Shown piece by piece: positions 30,407 to 38,949 of a stretch of 64,000 bases of DNA. The translations under genes were made by a program, and so were the position numbers. Positions within the stretch are counted from its first letter, which is position 1. Every line of letters begins with the position of its first letter. The notes beneath the pieces were generated by a model. The model searched no databases and was not told the origin of the DNA. It saw only the letters and a list, made by a program, of their open reading frames with translations. Source of the DNA: Niameybacter massiliensis (GTDB taxonomy: Bacteria; Bacillota; Clostridia; Lachnospirales; Cellulosilyticaceae); assembly GCF_001282685.1 (NCBI RefSeq), contig NZ_LN875035.1, positions 261,022 to 325,021 on the forward strand. Reading direction: 5' to 3'.

Positions 30407-31453
30407 TTATTTCATAAGATACATCTTATCAAACACAGCAAGAATTAATGCCTCCGGATAGCCACCTTCTTCTACTTTATTATGCTCAAAAAAGCAATAA
30501 TAGTACTTTCCATCTGGTGAAATTGCAATATCTGCATACCCTGCGACTTCTGCAATCTTTTTACTATATTTCCATGTTTTTGCATTATCTTCGCTCATAC
30601 GGACAGTTAAATTAATTCGTGGCGCCCAACCCCTTACATCGTTGTGTGCACAATTGACAAATAAAATGGTATCCTCTGCTTTTACAATACTTCCAAAACA
30701 AATAGGATCTGGTAAATTCATATCTGCAACAGGCTTAGAAAATTGATCTTTCCCATTAGGAGATATGGCAGTATAGCGATAATGTACTTTTCCATTGTGA
30801 CGAATATTAAGCATTACACGGCCATCTGATAGCTCTACAGCTTGTGTTTCATTTGGCCAAACAAAGTCATCCTCTGTACAGTCACTCCCATAAATTATCT
30901 CACCACACTCCCATGTTTGCCCACCATCATCACTTATAATGGTACTCACCTGCGTAGGAAAATGATTATTCCCTTCTCCCCCTGCTAGCCAAATAGGCAC
31001 AACTAACCTTCCATTTTGTAGTTCAATTCCATGCCCTGGACCTACTGCAAACAAAGACCAATTATATTCTTGTCTAAAAGCCTCTACACATTCTAAAATA
31101 CTCACTGGCTCGGAAAAAGTAGCACCATCATCATAGCTTACTTGATAGAAAAGTTGCCTATAATCTTTTTGCCATAAAAAATGTACGTTTCCATCTTTTG
31201 ATGCAATCATTACAGGATTATTGATGGCAATTTCATCATCATAGACCACCATCTGCCTTGCACCAAAAGTAGCACCTCCATCTATACTTCTTCGTACACC
31301 TATCCCACGTGTACTCCAATCACTTTCTCCCAATCTTGTTTCGTAATAGGTGATTATTGTACCTTTTGTTGTCACTACAATCCCTGGTATTCTATAAGCT
31401 TTAAACCCCTGTTCACCACTTGTTTCAACATTGACCCACTTTAATTCGCCCAT
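30407..31453 (-). CDS. sialidase-like glycoside hydrolase (BNR/Asp-box)
   Basis: About 348 residues forming a six-bladed beta-propeller of the sialidase/neuraminidase superfamily. The FKAYRIPGIVVTTKG stretch carries the arginine of the RIP motif, and Asp-boxes recur as SIDGGATF, SYDDGATF, SDDGGQTW and SEDNAKTW. There is no signal peptide, so the protein is cytoplasmic, unlike secreted bacterial sialidases; it may cleave an imported sialylated or related glycan. The ATG at 31453 has GGTGGAG nine bases upstream; a GTG at 31468 lies on that site. It follows the lyase gene by 17 bp, one operon. Exact specificity is uncertain. Confidence 0.82.
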   Translation of the reverse strand: MGELKWVNVETSGEQGFKAYRIPGIVVTTKGTIITYYETRLGESDWSTRGIGVRRSIDGGATFGARQMVVYDDEIAINNPVMIASKDGNVHFLWQKDYRQLFYQVSYDDGATFSEPVSILECVEAFRQEYNWSLFAVGPGHGIELQNGRLVVPIWLAGGEGNNHFPTQVSTIISDDGGQTWECGEIIYGSDCTEDDFVWPNETQAVELSDGRVMLNIRHNGKVHYRYTAISPNGKDQFSKPVADMNLPDPICFGSIVKAEDTILFVNCAHNDVRGWAPRINLTVRMSEDNAKTWKYSKKIAEVAGYADIAISPDGKYYYCFFEHNKVEEGGYPEALILAVFDKMYLMK

Positions 31454-31470
31454 CCTTATAGTCTCCACCT

Positions 31471-32397
31471 TTAAATATTTTTTAAGAACCCTACTTCTGT
31501 TACATAATACTTGTCTTTAATTTCTCTTAATACTTCTTTAAATGTATCTAACTCACTGTCTTTATAGTTAGTAAAAGGTCTACGTGAATACCCCGCATCA
31601 ATACCTTGCCACTTAATCATATTTCTCATCAGTGCTATATAGTCATATTTTAATGCTGCAAGAATAATTTCTGTTGCAATTTTTTGTAGACGCACACCTT
31701 TGGTAAGTTCTCCATTTTGAACAGCTTGGTTAATCTCTTTGAATAATTCTGGCATTACATTATAAAATGAACCAATAATACCATCAGTTCCTAAAGAAAG
31801 CCCGGAAAATGACATTTCATCACATCCTGAATAAATCATAAACTTTTCACCCAAAATCTCTTTAAGATGTCCCATTTGATCGTGGTCTTTGCCTGTAAAT
31901 TTCAAACCCTTTACATTCTCTAGTTGGGATAACTTTAAAATAAGTTCTGTTCCCATCAGGCCAGCTAATGGCACATTATAAATAATCATTGGAAGAGGTG
32001 TCGCCTCTGCAATATCTTTATAATAATTATAGATATTTTGTTCGCTAAACTTCCAGTAAAAAGGTGGCACAGAAGAAACTGCATCTGCCCCGACTTCATA
32101 AGCATGTTTTGCAAGATCTATAGATTTTTTAGTCCCAATATCCCCTATATGTACAATCACAGGTTTTCTTCCTGCTACTCTATGAACAACAGTTTCTACT
32201 ACCTTTTTTCGCTCCTCCCCTGTCATTAAAAAGCCTTCTCCGGTACTTCCTGTAAGATAAAATCCATCTACATCTCTTTCTAATAAAAAGTCAACGAGTG
32301 CCTCTGTTCTTTTAACATCAACTTCTTCATTTTCATCAAATAATGTAAGCATTGCAGGAATAACACCGCTTATACTTTCAATATCAAACTGGCTCAT
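31471..32397 (-). CDS. nanA: N-acetylneuraminate lyase/DapA-family aldolase
   Basis: A 308-residue TIM-barrel protein of the DHDPS/NAL family. Visible are the STGEG loop (GSTGEGFLMT), the IIYNVPLAG stretch with the conserved tyrosine and the Schiff-base lysine in LKFTGKD. With the sialidase-like gene 17 bp downstream, cleavage of N-acetylneuraminate to ManNAc and pyruvate is the best guess; other 2-keto-3-deoxy sugar acid aldolases remain possible. The gene symbol is provisional. It is divergent from a GntR regulator, with an inverted-repeat operator between them. Confidence 0.8.
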   Translation of the reverse strand: MSQFDIESISGVIPAMLTLFDENEEVDVKRTEALVDFLLERDVDGFYLTGSTGEGFLMTGEERKKVVETVVHRVAGRKPVIVHIGDIGTKKSIDLAKHAYEVGADAVSSVPPFYWKFSEQNIYNYYKDIAEATPLPMIIYNVPLAGLMGTELILKLSQLENVKGLKFTGKDHDQMGHLKEILGEKFMIYSGCDEMSFSGLSLGTDGIIGSFYNVMPELFKEINQAVQNGELTKGVRLQKIATEIILAALKYDYIALMRNMIKWQGIDAGYSRRPFTNYKDSELDTFKEVLREIKDKYYVTEVGFLKNI

Positions 32398-32473
32398 TAT
32401 ATAATCTCCTATACATCTTTTTTGTTTATTTGTACTTTGTCCTACAAACTACTATTATAATACTTTAGTATAA

Positions 32474-32507
32474 ATTTAAATGTCAATACGTTTGTTGACA
32501 TTTAAAT
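32474..32507. promoter_or_regulatory. perfect inverted-repeat operator between nanA-like and gntR genes
   Basis: A 13-bp arm (ATTTAAATGTCAA) is repeated inverted after an 8-bp spacer (TACGTTTG). Each arm contains TTGACA read outward, so one operator overlaps the -35 regions of both divergent promoters. This is the expected site for the adjacent GntR/FadR-type regulator. Confidence 0.75.
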
Positions 32508-32523
32508 CAAACTTTAATACTAT
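32495..32523 (+). promoter_or_regulatory. sigma-A type promoter for gntR gene
   Basis: TTGACA at 32495-32500, 17-bp spacer, TACTAT at 32518-32523, about 55 bp before the gntR start. The mirrored TTGACA on the other strand is followed 18 bp on by TATTAT and could serve the lyase-sialidase operon. Confidence 0.65.
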
Positions 32524-32577
32524 GTTCATGTACTTAATTTCAAAAAGCTACAAATATTTTAATAAAGGTTGTGTCTA

Positions 32578-33309
32578 ATGTCTCATACAAAAGCACCTAC
32601 TATGAAAAACTTAAAAAGTCGCAAACTCTATTTACAAGTTTACGACGAACTCAAAGATTATATTGTTCAAAATCAACTTAAACCAGGTGATAAACTTCCT
32701 ACAGAAATGGAGATGTGTACCCTACTTGGTGTCAGTAGAAATGTATTAAGAGAAGCTATCAAATCTTTAGAAATCTCTGGAATCGTTAGCTCAAAACCAG
32801 GTGTTGGTATTATTATACAAGAGTTTAATACAGATTTTTTATTCCATAATTTACTCTATAATTTAGCCGGAGATAGCGAAAAACTTTTATCTCAGACTTT
32901 GGCCGTTAGGCGCACTTTAGAACTTGGTTTTCTTCAAGAAGCCTTTGATCATTTAACCCAAGAGGATCTCATTCTACTACAGAACCATCTAGAAATAATG
33001 CAAAATATTCAAAAGGAAAATAGTAAGCAAAAGAATCTTCAGCTTATCTTTGGAGCTGAATTTTATGAAGCTGATGCGAACTTCCATCAAACACTTTTTG
33101 CTTCTACAGGGAATACTATTTTATCTTCTATTATCCAAGCCGTTTGGGCATGTGATAAATATCATAAGCAACACATTCAGCCACCCTATATGGAACAAAC
33201 TGTTGCTAAACATGAGAAAATCGTTGCAGCTCTTCTTGCCAAAGATTTTGAGGCCTTTAAGCAAGCGATGAACTATCATTTTAATGTGCATTATAAAACT
33301 TATGACTAA
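32578..33309 (+). CDS. GntR-family regulator, FadR/FCD type
   Basis: About 243 residues. The N-terminal winged helix is at about 18-85 (LKPGDKLPTEMEMCTLLGVS and NVLREAIKSLEISGIV), and the C-terminal all-helical FCD domain (about 100-240) has the metal-binding D-x3-H and later histidines (EADANFHQTL, HEKIVAAL, NYHFNVH). Such regulators usually respond to sugar acids or carboxylates. AAAGG lies nine bases before the ATG; the longer frame would need a TTG. It is divergent from the lyase/sialidase-like operon and upstream of a nucleobase permease, so it may control both. Confidence 0.9.
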   Translation: MSHTKAPTMKNLKSRKLYLQVYDELKDYIVQNQLKPGDKLPTEMEMCTLLGVSRNVLREAIKSLEISGIVSSKPGVGIIIQEFNTDFLFHNLLYNLAGDSEKLLSQTLAVRRTLELGFLQEAFDHLTQEDLILLQNHLEIMQNIQKENSKQKNLQLIFGAEFYEADANFHQTLFASTGNTILSSIIQAVWACDKYHKQHIQPPYMEQTVAKHEKIVAALLAKDFEAFKQAMNYHFNVHYKTYD

Positions 33310-33311
33310 GC

Positions 33312-33360
33312 AAATAGTACAAAAATTTTTAGGTTACCTTAAAATTTTTGTACTATTTTA
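33312..33360 (+). terminator. strong terminator after gntR gene
   Basis: A perfect stem of about 17 bp (AAATAGTACAAAAATTT and complement) with T-rich tail TTTATTTTTTTT, starting 3 bp beyond the stop codon. Confidence 0.92.
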
Positions 33361-33415
33361 TTTTTTTTATCAATACACTAGTAGTACAAATCATTTTATA
33401 AGGAGGAGTGTACAT

Positions 33416-34738
33416 ATGAATTGTAAAAAAGAAAATATGTATCAACTAGAAGGAAGTGTACCACTAAAAGATGCCATTCCACTAGGTATGCAACACATCC
33501 TGGCCATGTATGCTGGAAACTTGGCCCCATTACTTGTACTTGCAGGTGTATTAAGCATGAATATGGACATACGAATTATTCTACTCCAAAATGCAATGTT
33601 TGTTGCAGGTCTAATTACCCTCTTACAGCTCTATCCTATTTGGAAAGTAGGTTCTGGCCTCCCTGTTGTTATGGGCACCAGCTCCGGCTTCATTCCAGTA
33701 AGTATTGGTGTAGGTACACAGTTTGGCTATGGTGCTATTATGGGAGCTTCTCTCATTGGTGCATGCGTAGAGTTTTTACTCGGCTTTATCATCAAACCTC
33801 TTAGAAAACTTATTCCTCACGTTGTAAGCGGAACCGTTGTACTTATCCTTGGTATTTCCCTTATCCCTGTCGGTATTCAATTTATTGGTGGTGGTGTAGG
33901 TGCACAAAGCGATCCAAGCTTTGGTTCACTACAAAATCTCCTTCTAGGTATCATTGTTTTTGTAACCATTATTGCACTCAGACAATTTGGCAAAGGTTTC
34001 TTAAGTATTTCTTCTATTCTCATTGGTATTATCGTCGGTTATATTGTAGCCATCTTTATGGGTATCGTAGACTTTTCTGGTGTTGCAACTGCTCCATGGT
34101 TTGCTTTACCTAAACCAATCTTTATGATTGAAGGTCTTGAATACTCTTTCCATCTAGAAGCTATTATCCCATTTATTCTTGTATACTTAGCAACAACAGT
34201 TGAAACCATTGGTGACAATACAGGTATTGCTGTAGGTGGTCTAGGTCGTGATATTACAGACCGAGAACTTCAAGGTGCAGTTCATGCTGATGGTTTTGGA
34301 AGTGCCTTTGCAACCCTTTTTGGCGTTATGCCTAATACTTCTTTTAGTCAAAATGTAGGTCTTATTGGTATGACTAAAGTTGTTAACCGCTTCGTCCTTA
34401 TGACTGGTGCAGTCTTCCTTATTCTTTGTGCACTTTTCCCTAAACTTGGTGCTATTGTCGCTTCTATTCCTAACCCAGTACTTGGTGGCGCTGTTATCCT
34501 TATGTTTGCTATGATCAGCATGAGTGGTCTCAATCTTCTTATTAATAACGGCAAAATTTCTGACCGCACAGGCCTTATTGTAGCTGCTTCTTGTGCTGTA
34601 GGTTTCGGACTTAGCAACTGTCCAGAAGTAATGCGTGCACTTCCAACACTTATACAAAATATGTTTAGTCAAGCCATCGTAGGTGGCTTCGTCACAGCAC
34701 TTCTTCTTAATCTTATCCTCCCACATAAAGCTGATTAG
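33416..34738 (+). CDS. NCS2-family nucleobase (uracil/xanthine) permease
   Basis: About 440 residues with 12-14 predicted helices of the nucleobase-cation symporter-2 family. The signature ETIGDNTGIAVGG and the substrate-loop NTSFSQNVGLI are intact. It imports a purine or pyrimidine base with a cation. I chose the ATG at 33416 because AAGGAGG lies 9 bp upstream; the longer frame to 33284 runs through the preceding terminator and gntR tail. It has no purine riboswitch in its short leader. Exact base is unknown. Confidence 0.92.
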   Translation: MNCKKENMYQLEGSVPLKDAIPLGMQHILAMYAGNLAPLLVLAGVLSMNMDIRIILLQNAMFVAGLITLLQLYPIWKVGSGLPVVMGTSSGFIPVSIGVGTQFGYGAIMGASLIGACVEFLLGFIIKPLRKLIPHVVSGTVVLILGISLIPVGIQFIGGGVGAQSDPSFGSLQNLLLGIIVFVTIIALRQFGKGFLSISSILIGIIVGYIVAIFMGIVDFSGVATAPWFALPKPIFMIEGLEYSFHLEAIIPFILVYLATTVETIGDNTGIAVGGLGRDITDRELQGAVHADGFGSAFATLFGVMPNTSFSQNVGLIGMTKVVNRFVLMTGAVFLILCALFPKLGAIVASIPNPVLGGAVILMFAMISMSGLNLLINNGKISDRTGLIVAASCAVGFGLSNCPEVMRALPTLIQNMFSQAIVGGFVTALLLNLILPHKAD

Positions 34739-34746
34739 TGTTAAAT

Positions 34747-34800
34747 AAAAAGGATTTACTTGAATACCTCTACAATAGGTAAAATAAGTAAATCCTTTTT
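34747..34800 (+). terminator. terminator after NCS2 permease, repeat-family hairpin
   Basis: Arms AAAAAGGATTTACTT and AAGTAAATCCTTTTT form a perfect 15-bp stem. Nearly identical to the hairpin at 52278-52331 over about 60 bp, including the following TTCTTAT. Confidence 0.92.
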
Positions 34801-34824
34801 TCTTATCCGTTTCTCTCTATAACA

Positions 34825-34914
34825 TCACAGATATATTCCTAAACTCCAAAATTTGAAATATATATTCTATTCCAATTGATATACTGTTATTACTTCATTA
34901 GTATAACCCTTCAT
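34825..34914 (-). pseudogene. remnant of a second copy of the small membrane protein gene
   Basis: The minus-strand frame ending at TGA (34825-34827) reads FKFWSLGIYL and, upstream, GYTNEVITVYQLE with one stop. The intact 124-residue membrane protein at 52353 ends ICFWSVGMQM. The DNA match continues across the stop into the adjacent terminator hairpin (34747 and 52278 copies). This looks like the 3' end of a duplicated gene that has decayed. The upstream part, to 35025, is A/T-rich and I could not extend the match. Confidence 0.45.
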
Positions 34915-35025
34915 ATGAAATTTTTATAAGATGAATTAAAATTTTTAGTTCAGCACTTTCTTTAGTACCTAAATATATAAGTTATAAAGCTTAGCTTAAC
35001 ACACTCTTCTATATGTACATCACTT

Positions 35026-36159
35026 TCAGTAAACTTGATGTTCTCTACGATATTCATTAGGCGTCATGCCTTCTAGTTCTTTAAAAACTTTACTAAAATA
35101 TTTTTCGTTATTAAATCCTACTTGCTCGGCAAGCATATATATCTTCATATCTTTAGTCCGTAAAAGCTCTTTAGCTTTCTCTATTCGAATATGCATAATA
35201 TAATCGGTTAATTTTTCACCTGTAGTCTTTTTAAACAAATCTGAGATATAGGCGGGATGTAAATAAACTTGTTCTGCTATATCTTGTAAGCTAATTTTAT
35301 CTTGATAATTAGTATGTACATAGCTCTTTATCTTTTGAACAATATGAATACTTCCACCTTTATCCTTATCATGGTCTAGCTGCTCGAGTAAAAGTTGAAT
35401 ATGATGTTTTATTGCTTCTTTATCTGTTAAAAGATCACTAGATATAAGTTTATCAAAAAACATTGTACTTTTTAATGCATTCTCTATTTTATTATTACAT
35501 TTACATAAATGCATTTCTTTACAACTTAGTATACTAATTATCTTATTCTCTGCAGTAGTAATAAGAATGTTGCATTTTAAGGTACATGTCTTTTGAATAA
35601 TTGTAGTTAATTCATTCTTTATATCATCTAACTTTTTATGACTTTTACCAGCTAGAATCCAATACTGATTTTTTAATTGTATTTTATTTAATGCAGCTTC
35701 AAGTTTTTCTTCACTTAAATAAGGTACGTGTAAAAGTTCATCTAAATACTTCATTTTAAGTTCTTCTAGACTTTCTAAACTTTTAAAATATTGTAAGTGA
35801 TTTTGTTTAGCTTTTTCTAATACTTCTACTATTTTAGCTGGCATAATAGGTTTTAAAATATAGCCAATTACATTATAATGGATAGCTTGTTGTGCATACT
35901 CAAATTCGCCATAACCACTTGCTATAACAAATTGAATATGTGAACTTACTTCCTTTGCATGACTTATAAATTCAAGTCCACTCATATGTGGCATTTTTAT
36001 ATCTACAAATATAATATCTGGTATAATAGATTTCATTAATTCTAAAGCTAATAAACCATCTTCCGCTGTATATACATCCGCATCTTTTTCTACCGTCTTG
36101 ATGAGTTTCTCCATACCTCTTCTAATTTTAGGCTCATCATCTATTATCAAGATTCTCAT
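35026..36159 (-). CDS. AraC-type response regulator (YesN-like)
   Basis: A 377-residue regulator. The receiver domain (about 1-120) has D7/D8, the phosphoacceptor D53 in IIFVDIKMPHMSG and K104 in YILKPIMP. After a linker region of about 150 residues comes an AraC helix-turn-helix domain (about 275-375), ending GMTPNEYRREH. AGGAGG lies ten bases before the ATG, inside the kinase gene, so the two are translationally coupled. This pair closes a long molybdenum-cofactor operon, an unusual place for a YesMN-type system. Likely targets are promoters in the same locus, but no site is evident. Confidence 0.9.
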   Translation of the reverse strand: MRILIIDDEPKIRRGMEKLIKTVEKDADVYTAEDGLLALELMKSIIPDIIFVDIKMPHMSGLEFISHAKEVSSHIQFVIASGYGEFEYAQQAIHYNVIGYILKPIMPAKIVEVLEKAKQNHLQYFKSLESLEELKMKYLDELLHVPYLSEEKLEAALNKIQLKNQYWILAGKSHKKLDDIKNELTTIIQKTCTLKCNILITTAENKIISILSCKEMHLCKCNNKIENALKSTMFFDKLISSDLLTDKEAIKHHIQLLLEQLDHDKDKGGSIHIVQKIKSYVHTNYQDKISLQDIAEQVYLHPAYISDLFKKTTGEKLTDYIMHIRIEKAKELLRTKDMKIYMLAEQVGFNNEKYFSKVFKELEGMTPNEYRREHQVY

Positions 36160-37222
36160 CTAAGTCATCCCTCCTTTCTAAAATAATACATATCGTTGTT
36201 CCTTCATCTACCTTACTCTTAATTTCCATACTACTTTTTTCGCCATAGGTTAGCTGAATACGTTGATTTACATTAGCAAGTCCGATATGTACTTTTTCAT
36301 TCCCGTCTACTATTTTATCTGCTATTGCTATTTTTTGTCTTAATTTTTCAAGACGTTCTGGTTTAATTCCTAATCCATTATCTTTAATCTCAAAAATAAG
36401 TTTATCATCCTCTGCTCTCCCACTAATTCTTACAAAGCCCTCTTTTTGCCTATTTTCAACTCCATGAATTACCGCATTTTCTACAATGGGCTGTAGCAAA
36501 AGTTTTGGGATTTCATTTTCTAAAATATCAGGTTGTATTTGTATTTTATAGTTTAGCCGTTCTTCAAATCTACTTTTTTGGACAAGTAAATAATTTTGTA
36601 TTTGTTGCAGTTCTTCTCTTACTTTAACTTGCTTTTTTGTATCATCAATGCTATACCTTAAAATATCTGATAATGCAATAACAATATGACTCATCTCAAT
36701 ATCTCCGTTTTCAATGAGGGCCCAATTAATCATATCTAATGCATTATATAAAAAATGAGGGCTAATTTGTGCTTGCAATGCTTTAAGTTGAGCATTTTTT
36801 TCACTAATCTCTAGCTTATAGGTTTTATCAATTAGATGACTAAGTTCTTCTTTCATTTCTTTAAAAGATTGGGTTAGGCTTCCTATTTCATCTTCTTTTT
36901 CCACTTCCACTTCAAAGTTAAACTCCCCTTGTCGAACCCTTTGAAAATGACTAATAAGTTTCCTTATACCTTGGATAAAATTATAAGAAACACCTATTGA
37001 AAAACAAATAGATAAAGTTATAATAATTAGATTCATTTTAATATATAAAGTATCTATTTTCTGAAGCTGTAAGTGTACTTGTAGTGCATCATTTGGGGTT
37101 AAAGTAGAAAGTATCATTTCAATAATGGTATTCATCTCATTATAAATAATAGCACCTGAAAATAAGCTAGGAATAGTTCCTAGTGCTAAAAATCCCCAAA
37201 TAAGTTTGTTTTTAAGGCTCAT
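36137..37222 (-). CDS. sensor histidine kinase (YesM/LytS type)
   Basis: About 361 residues. Two transmembrane helices (about 8-28 and 50-75) flank a short outer loop of only 20-25 residues. A HAMP domain (about 75-130), a His_kinase H-box (QAQISPHFLYNALDMINWAL) and an HATPase_c domain with N-box LLLQPIVENAVIHG and G-boxes DNGLGI follow. The outer loop is far too short for a ligand domain, so it may sense through a partner such as a binding protein, through the membrane, or in the cytoplasm. The ATG at 37222 lies 5 bp after the mog stop; an ATG at 37243 overlaps mog. It overlaps the response regulator by 23 bp. Confidence 0.88.
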   Translation of the reverse strand: MSLKNKLIWGFLALGTIPSLFSGAIIYNEMNTIIEMILSTLTPNDALQVHLQLQKIDTLYIKMNLIIITLSICFSIGVSYNFIQGIRKLISHFQRVRQGEFNFEVEVEKEDEIGSLTQSFKEMKEELSHLIDKTYKLEISEKNAQLKALQAQISPHFLYNALDMINWALIENGDIEMSHIVIALSDILRYSIDDTKKQVKVREELQQIQNYLLVQKSRFEERLNYKIQIQPDILENEIPKLLLQPIVENAVIHGVENRQKEGFVRISGRAEDDKLIFEIKDNGLGIKPERLEKLRQKIAIADKIVDGNEKVHIGLANVNQRIQLTYGEKSSMEIKSKVDEGTTICIILERRDDLDENLDNR

Positions 37223-37227
37223 ATTGC

Positions 37228-37719
37228 CTATTTTCTTCCACATTCCTTAGCACTTCCTATCATAATCTCTAAGCCATGTGTAAGGGAAGGTAGAATAAAG
37301 CTTAAGTTCTCCTTAACAGCTTTGGGACTTCCAGGTAAATTAATAATAAGCGTTTGATTGCGAATACCAGCTACTGCACGACTTAGCATAGCCCTTGGTG
37401 TAATTTGCAGACTATAATATCGCATAGCCTCTACGATACCTGGCGTTTCTTTAGTGATCACTTTTTTTGTAGCCTCTGGCGTTACATCTCTTTTCGAAAA
37501 GCCTGTCCCCCCTGTTGTAACAAGTAAGTCTACATGATCTTCATCACACATCTTTATCATACTTGCTTCTAGTTGTTCTTCTTCATCCGCAACTATTTCA
37601 TAAGTAACTACTTGATAACCAGCTTCTTCTAACAATGTACGTAATAGTGCACCACTCACATCTTCTCTTAATCCTTGTGAACCTTTATCACTTGCGGTAA
37701 TAATACCTACTGTAAACAT
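37228..37719 (-). CDS. mog: molybdopterin adenylyltransferase-like protein (Mog/MoaB)
   Basis: About 163 residues of the MoCF_biosynth fold with the motifs VTTGGTGFSKRDVTPEA and LPGSPKAVKENL. It activates molybdopterin by adenylylation before metal insertion by MoeA. AAGGAGG precedes the ATG at 37719; the longer frame runs back into modA. It follows modA by 10 bp in the cofactor operon. Confidence 0.92.
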   Translation of the reverse strand: MFTVGIITASDKGSQGLREDVSGALLRTLLEEAGYQVVTYEIVADEEEQLEASMIKMCDEDHVDLLVTTGGTGFSKRDVTPEATKKVITKETPGIVEAMRYYSLQITPRAMLSRAVAGIRNQTLIINLPGSPKAVKENLSFILPSLTHGLEIMIGSAKECGRK

Positions 37720-37729
37720 ATATTCCTCC

Positions 37730-38515
37730 TTATCTAAAACCATATTTTTGCATTACTTGTCTACCTTGTTCAGAAAGAATAAAGTCATAAAGCTGTTCAG
37801 CTTCTTCTTGATGTTTGGTCTGTCTTAATTGACCTATCCAATATTGTGTTTCAACCTTTGCCTCTTCTGGAAGGGGTAGTACACGTACTTTGTCTCTCGT
37901 TTCACCCATTAAATCAGAATTATAGACAAATCCACAATCCCCTTCACCAAGTACTATTTTAGTAAGTACTTGCTTTACATTCGTTTCTTTTGAGACTACA
38001 TTTTGTAAGCACTGCTCTTTAAATCCTTCACCATAACTAAGTTCTAACGCTTCCATAATCTGTTTAGCATATATGCTTATAGGTACACCTTCTTCTGCTA
38101 AAATAAGTTGACATCCCTCTTTTGCTAGATCTTCAATTTGATTGATTGTATTTTGTGATTCTAAAGAAGCTATAAGTACGACATCATTATGTGCTAAAAT
38201 TTGTCCTTTCAAGAAGTATCCTTTTCCTTCTAACTCTTCATAAATATCTTTATTCGCTGATAAAAACAAGTCAACTTCTGCACCTTCTAGGATTTGCATT
38301 TTTAGTGTATTCGTACCCGCAAAATTTAATGTAATCTCAGCGTTTGGATGTTGTGCATTATACATATTTATGATCTCATTAAGTGGCTCCTTCAAAGAAG
38401 AGGCTGCTGAAACATTTAATGTGACTTGGTCTAAATTTTTCGGGCTACACCCTGATAATATAAACATAACTAAACTACTTAATAGTATAAAAAGTTTTCT
38501 ATACTTCCACCACAT
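37730..38515 (-). CDS. modA: molybdate ABC transporter binding lipoprotein
   Basis: About 261 residues. A lipoprotein signal peptide ends FILSGC; the mature part begins with the ModA hallmark LNVSAASSLKEPLNEI, and FAGTNTLKMQILEGAEVDLF and FVYNSDL line the oxyanion pocket. It binds molybdate or tungstate outside the membrane. AAGGGG lies nine bases before the ATG at 38515; two other in-frame ATGs lie upstream inside the MOSC gene. The partner permease ModB is encoded 2.5 kb earlier in the operon. There is no modC in the window. Confidence 0.9.
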   Translation of the reverse strand: MWWKYRKLFILLSSLVMFILSGCSPKNLDQVTLNVSAASSLKEPLNEIINMYNAQHPNAEITLNFAGTNTLKMQILEGAEVDLFLSANKDIYEELEGKGYFLKGQILAHNDVVLIASLESQNTINQIEDLAKEGCQLILAEEGVPISIYAKQIMEALELSYGEGFKEQCLQNVVSKETNVKQVLTKIVLGEGDCGFVYNSDLMGETRDKVRVLPLPEEAKVETQYWIGQLRQTKHQEEAEQLYDFILSEQGRQVMQKYGFR

Positions 38516-38933
38516 ATATTTCATCCCCTTCATTTAGTATACCACCTTCTAATACACGTGCAAAAATACCTTGTTTAGGCATAATACATTCTCCCATTTT
38601 ATAATAGATTTGACAATGTTTATGACACTCTTTTCCTATTTGTGTAACTTGTAATAAAATATTACCAGAACGTAATAAAGTGCCTACTGGCAAGTTTACA
38701 AGGTCAATACCTGCCACAACTAAGTTTTCTCCAAAATCTCCATCCTTTACTTGTGCACCACGTGCTTTAAAATCTTCTATTTTTTCAAATGCTAATAAAC
38801 TTACTTGGCGATGCCAATTCCCTGCATGTGCATCTTCTTTAAGCCCATGCTCACAAATAAGTTCACAACTTTTAACCGGCTGTTTTTGTGTACCTTTTTT
38901 CTCGCTCATACATATTGCCATAATTTTTCCCAT
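38499..38933 (-). CDS. MOSC domain protein
   Basis: A 144-residue protein made of a single MOSC domain (GLKEDAHAGNWHRQVSLLA, GDFGENLVV, HKHCQIYYKMGECIMP). MOSC domains are found in molybdenum-cofactor sulfurases and YiiM-like proteins and are thought to handle sulfur or the cofactor. The conserved cysteine lies in the CHKHCQIY stretch. Third from the end of the biosynthetic block, overlapping the chosen modA start by 17 bp. Stand-alone MOSC genes next to moaA are common in clostridia; the exact role is not settled. Confidence 0.9.
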   Translation of the reverse strand: MGKIMAICMSEKKGTQKQPVKSCELICEHGLKEDAHAGNWHRQVSLLAFEKIEDFKARGAQVKDGDFGENLVVAGIDLVNLPVGTLLRSGNILLQVTQIGKECHKHCQIYYKMGECIMPKQGIFARVLEGGILNEGDEIYVVEV

Positions 38934-38949
38934 GTTTTAACTCCTTTTC

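Noticed and set aside
33360..33415. Purine riboswitch before the NCS2 permease
   Set aside because: The gap between the upstream terminator and the start codon is only about 55 bp and lacks any purine-aptamer core.
34241..34726. 161-codon minus-strand frame inside the NCS2 permease gene
   Set aside because: Antisense shadow of a well-conserved permease; no start signal and no recognisable protein.
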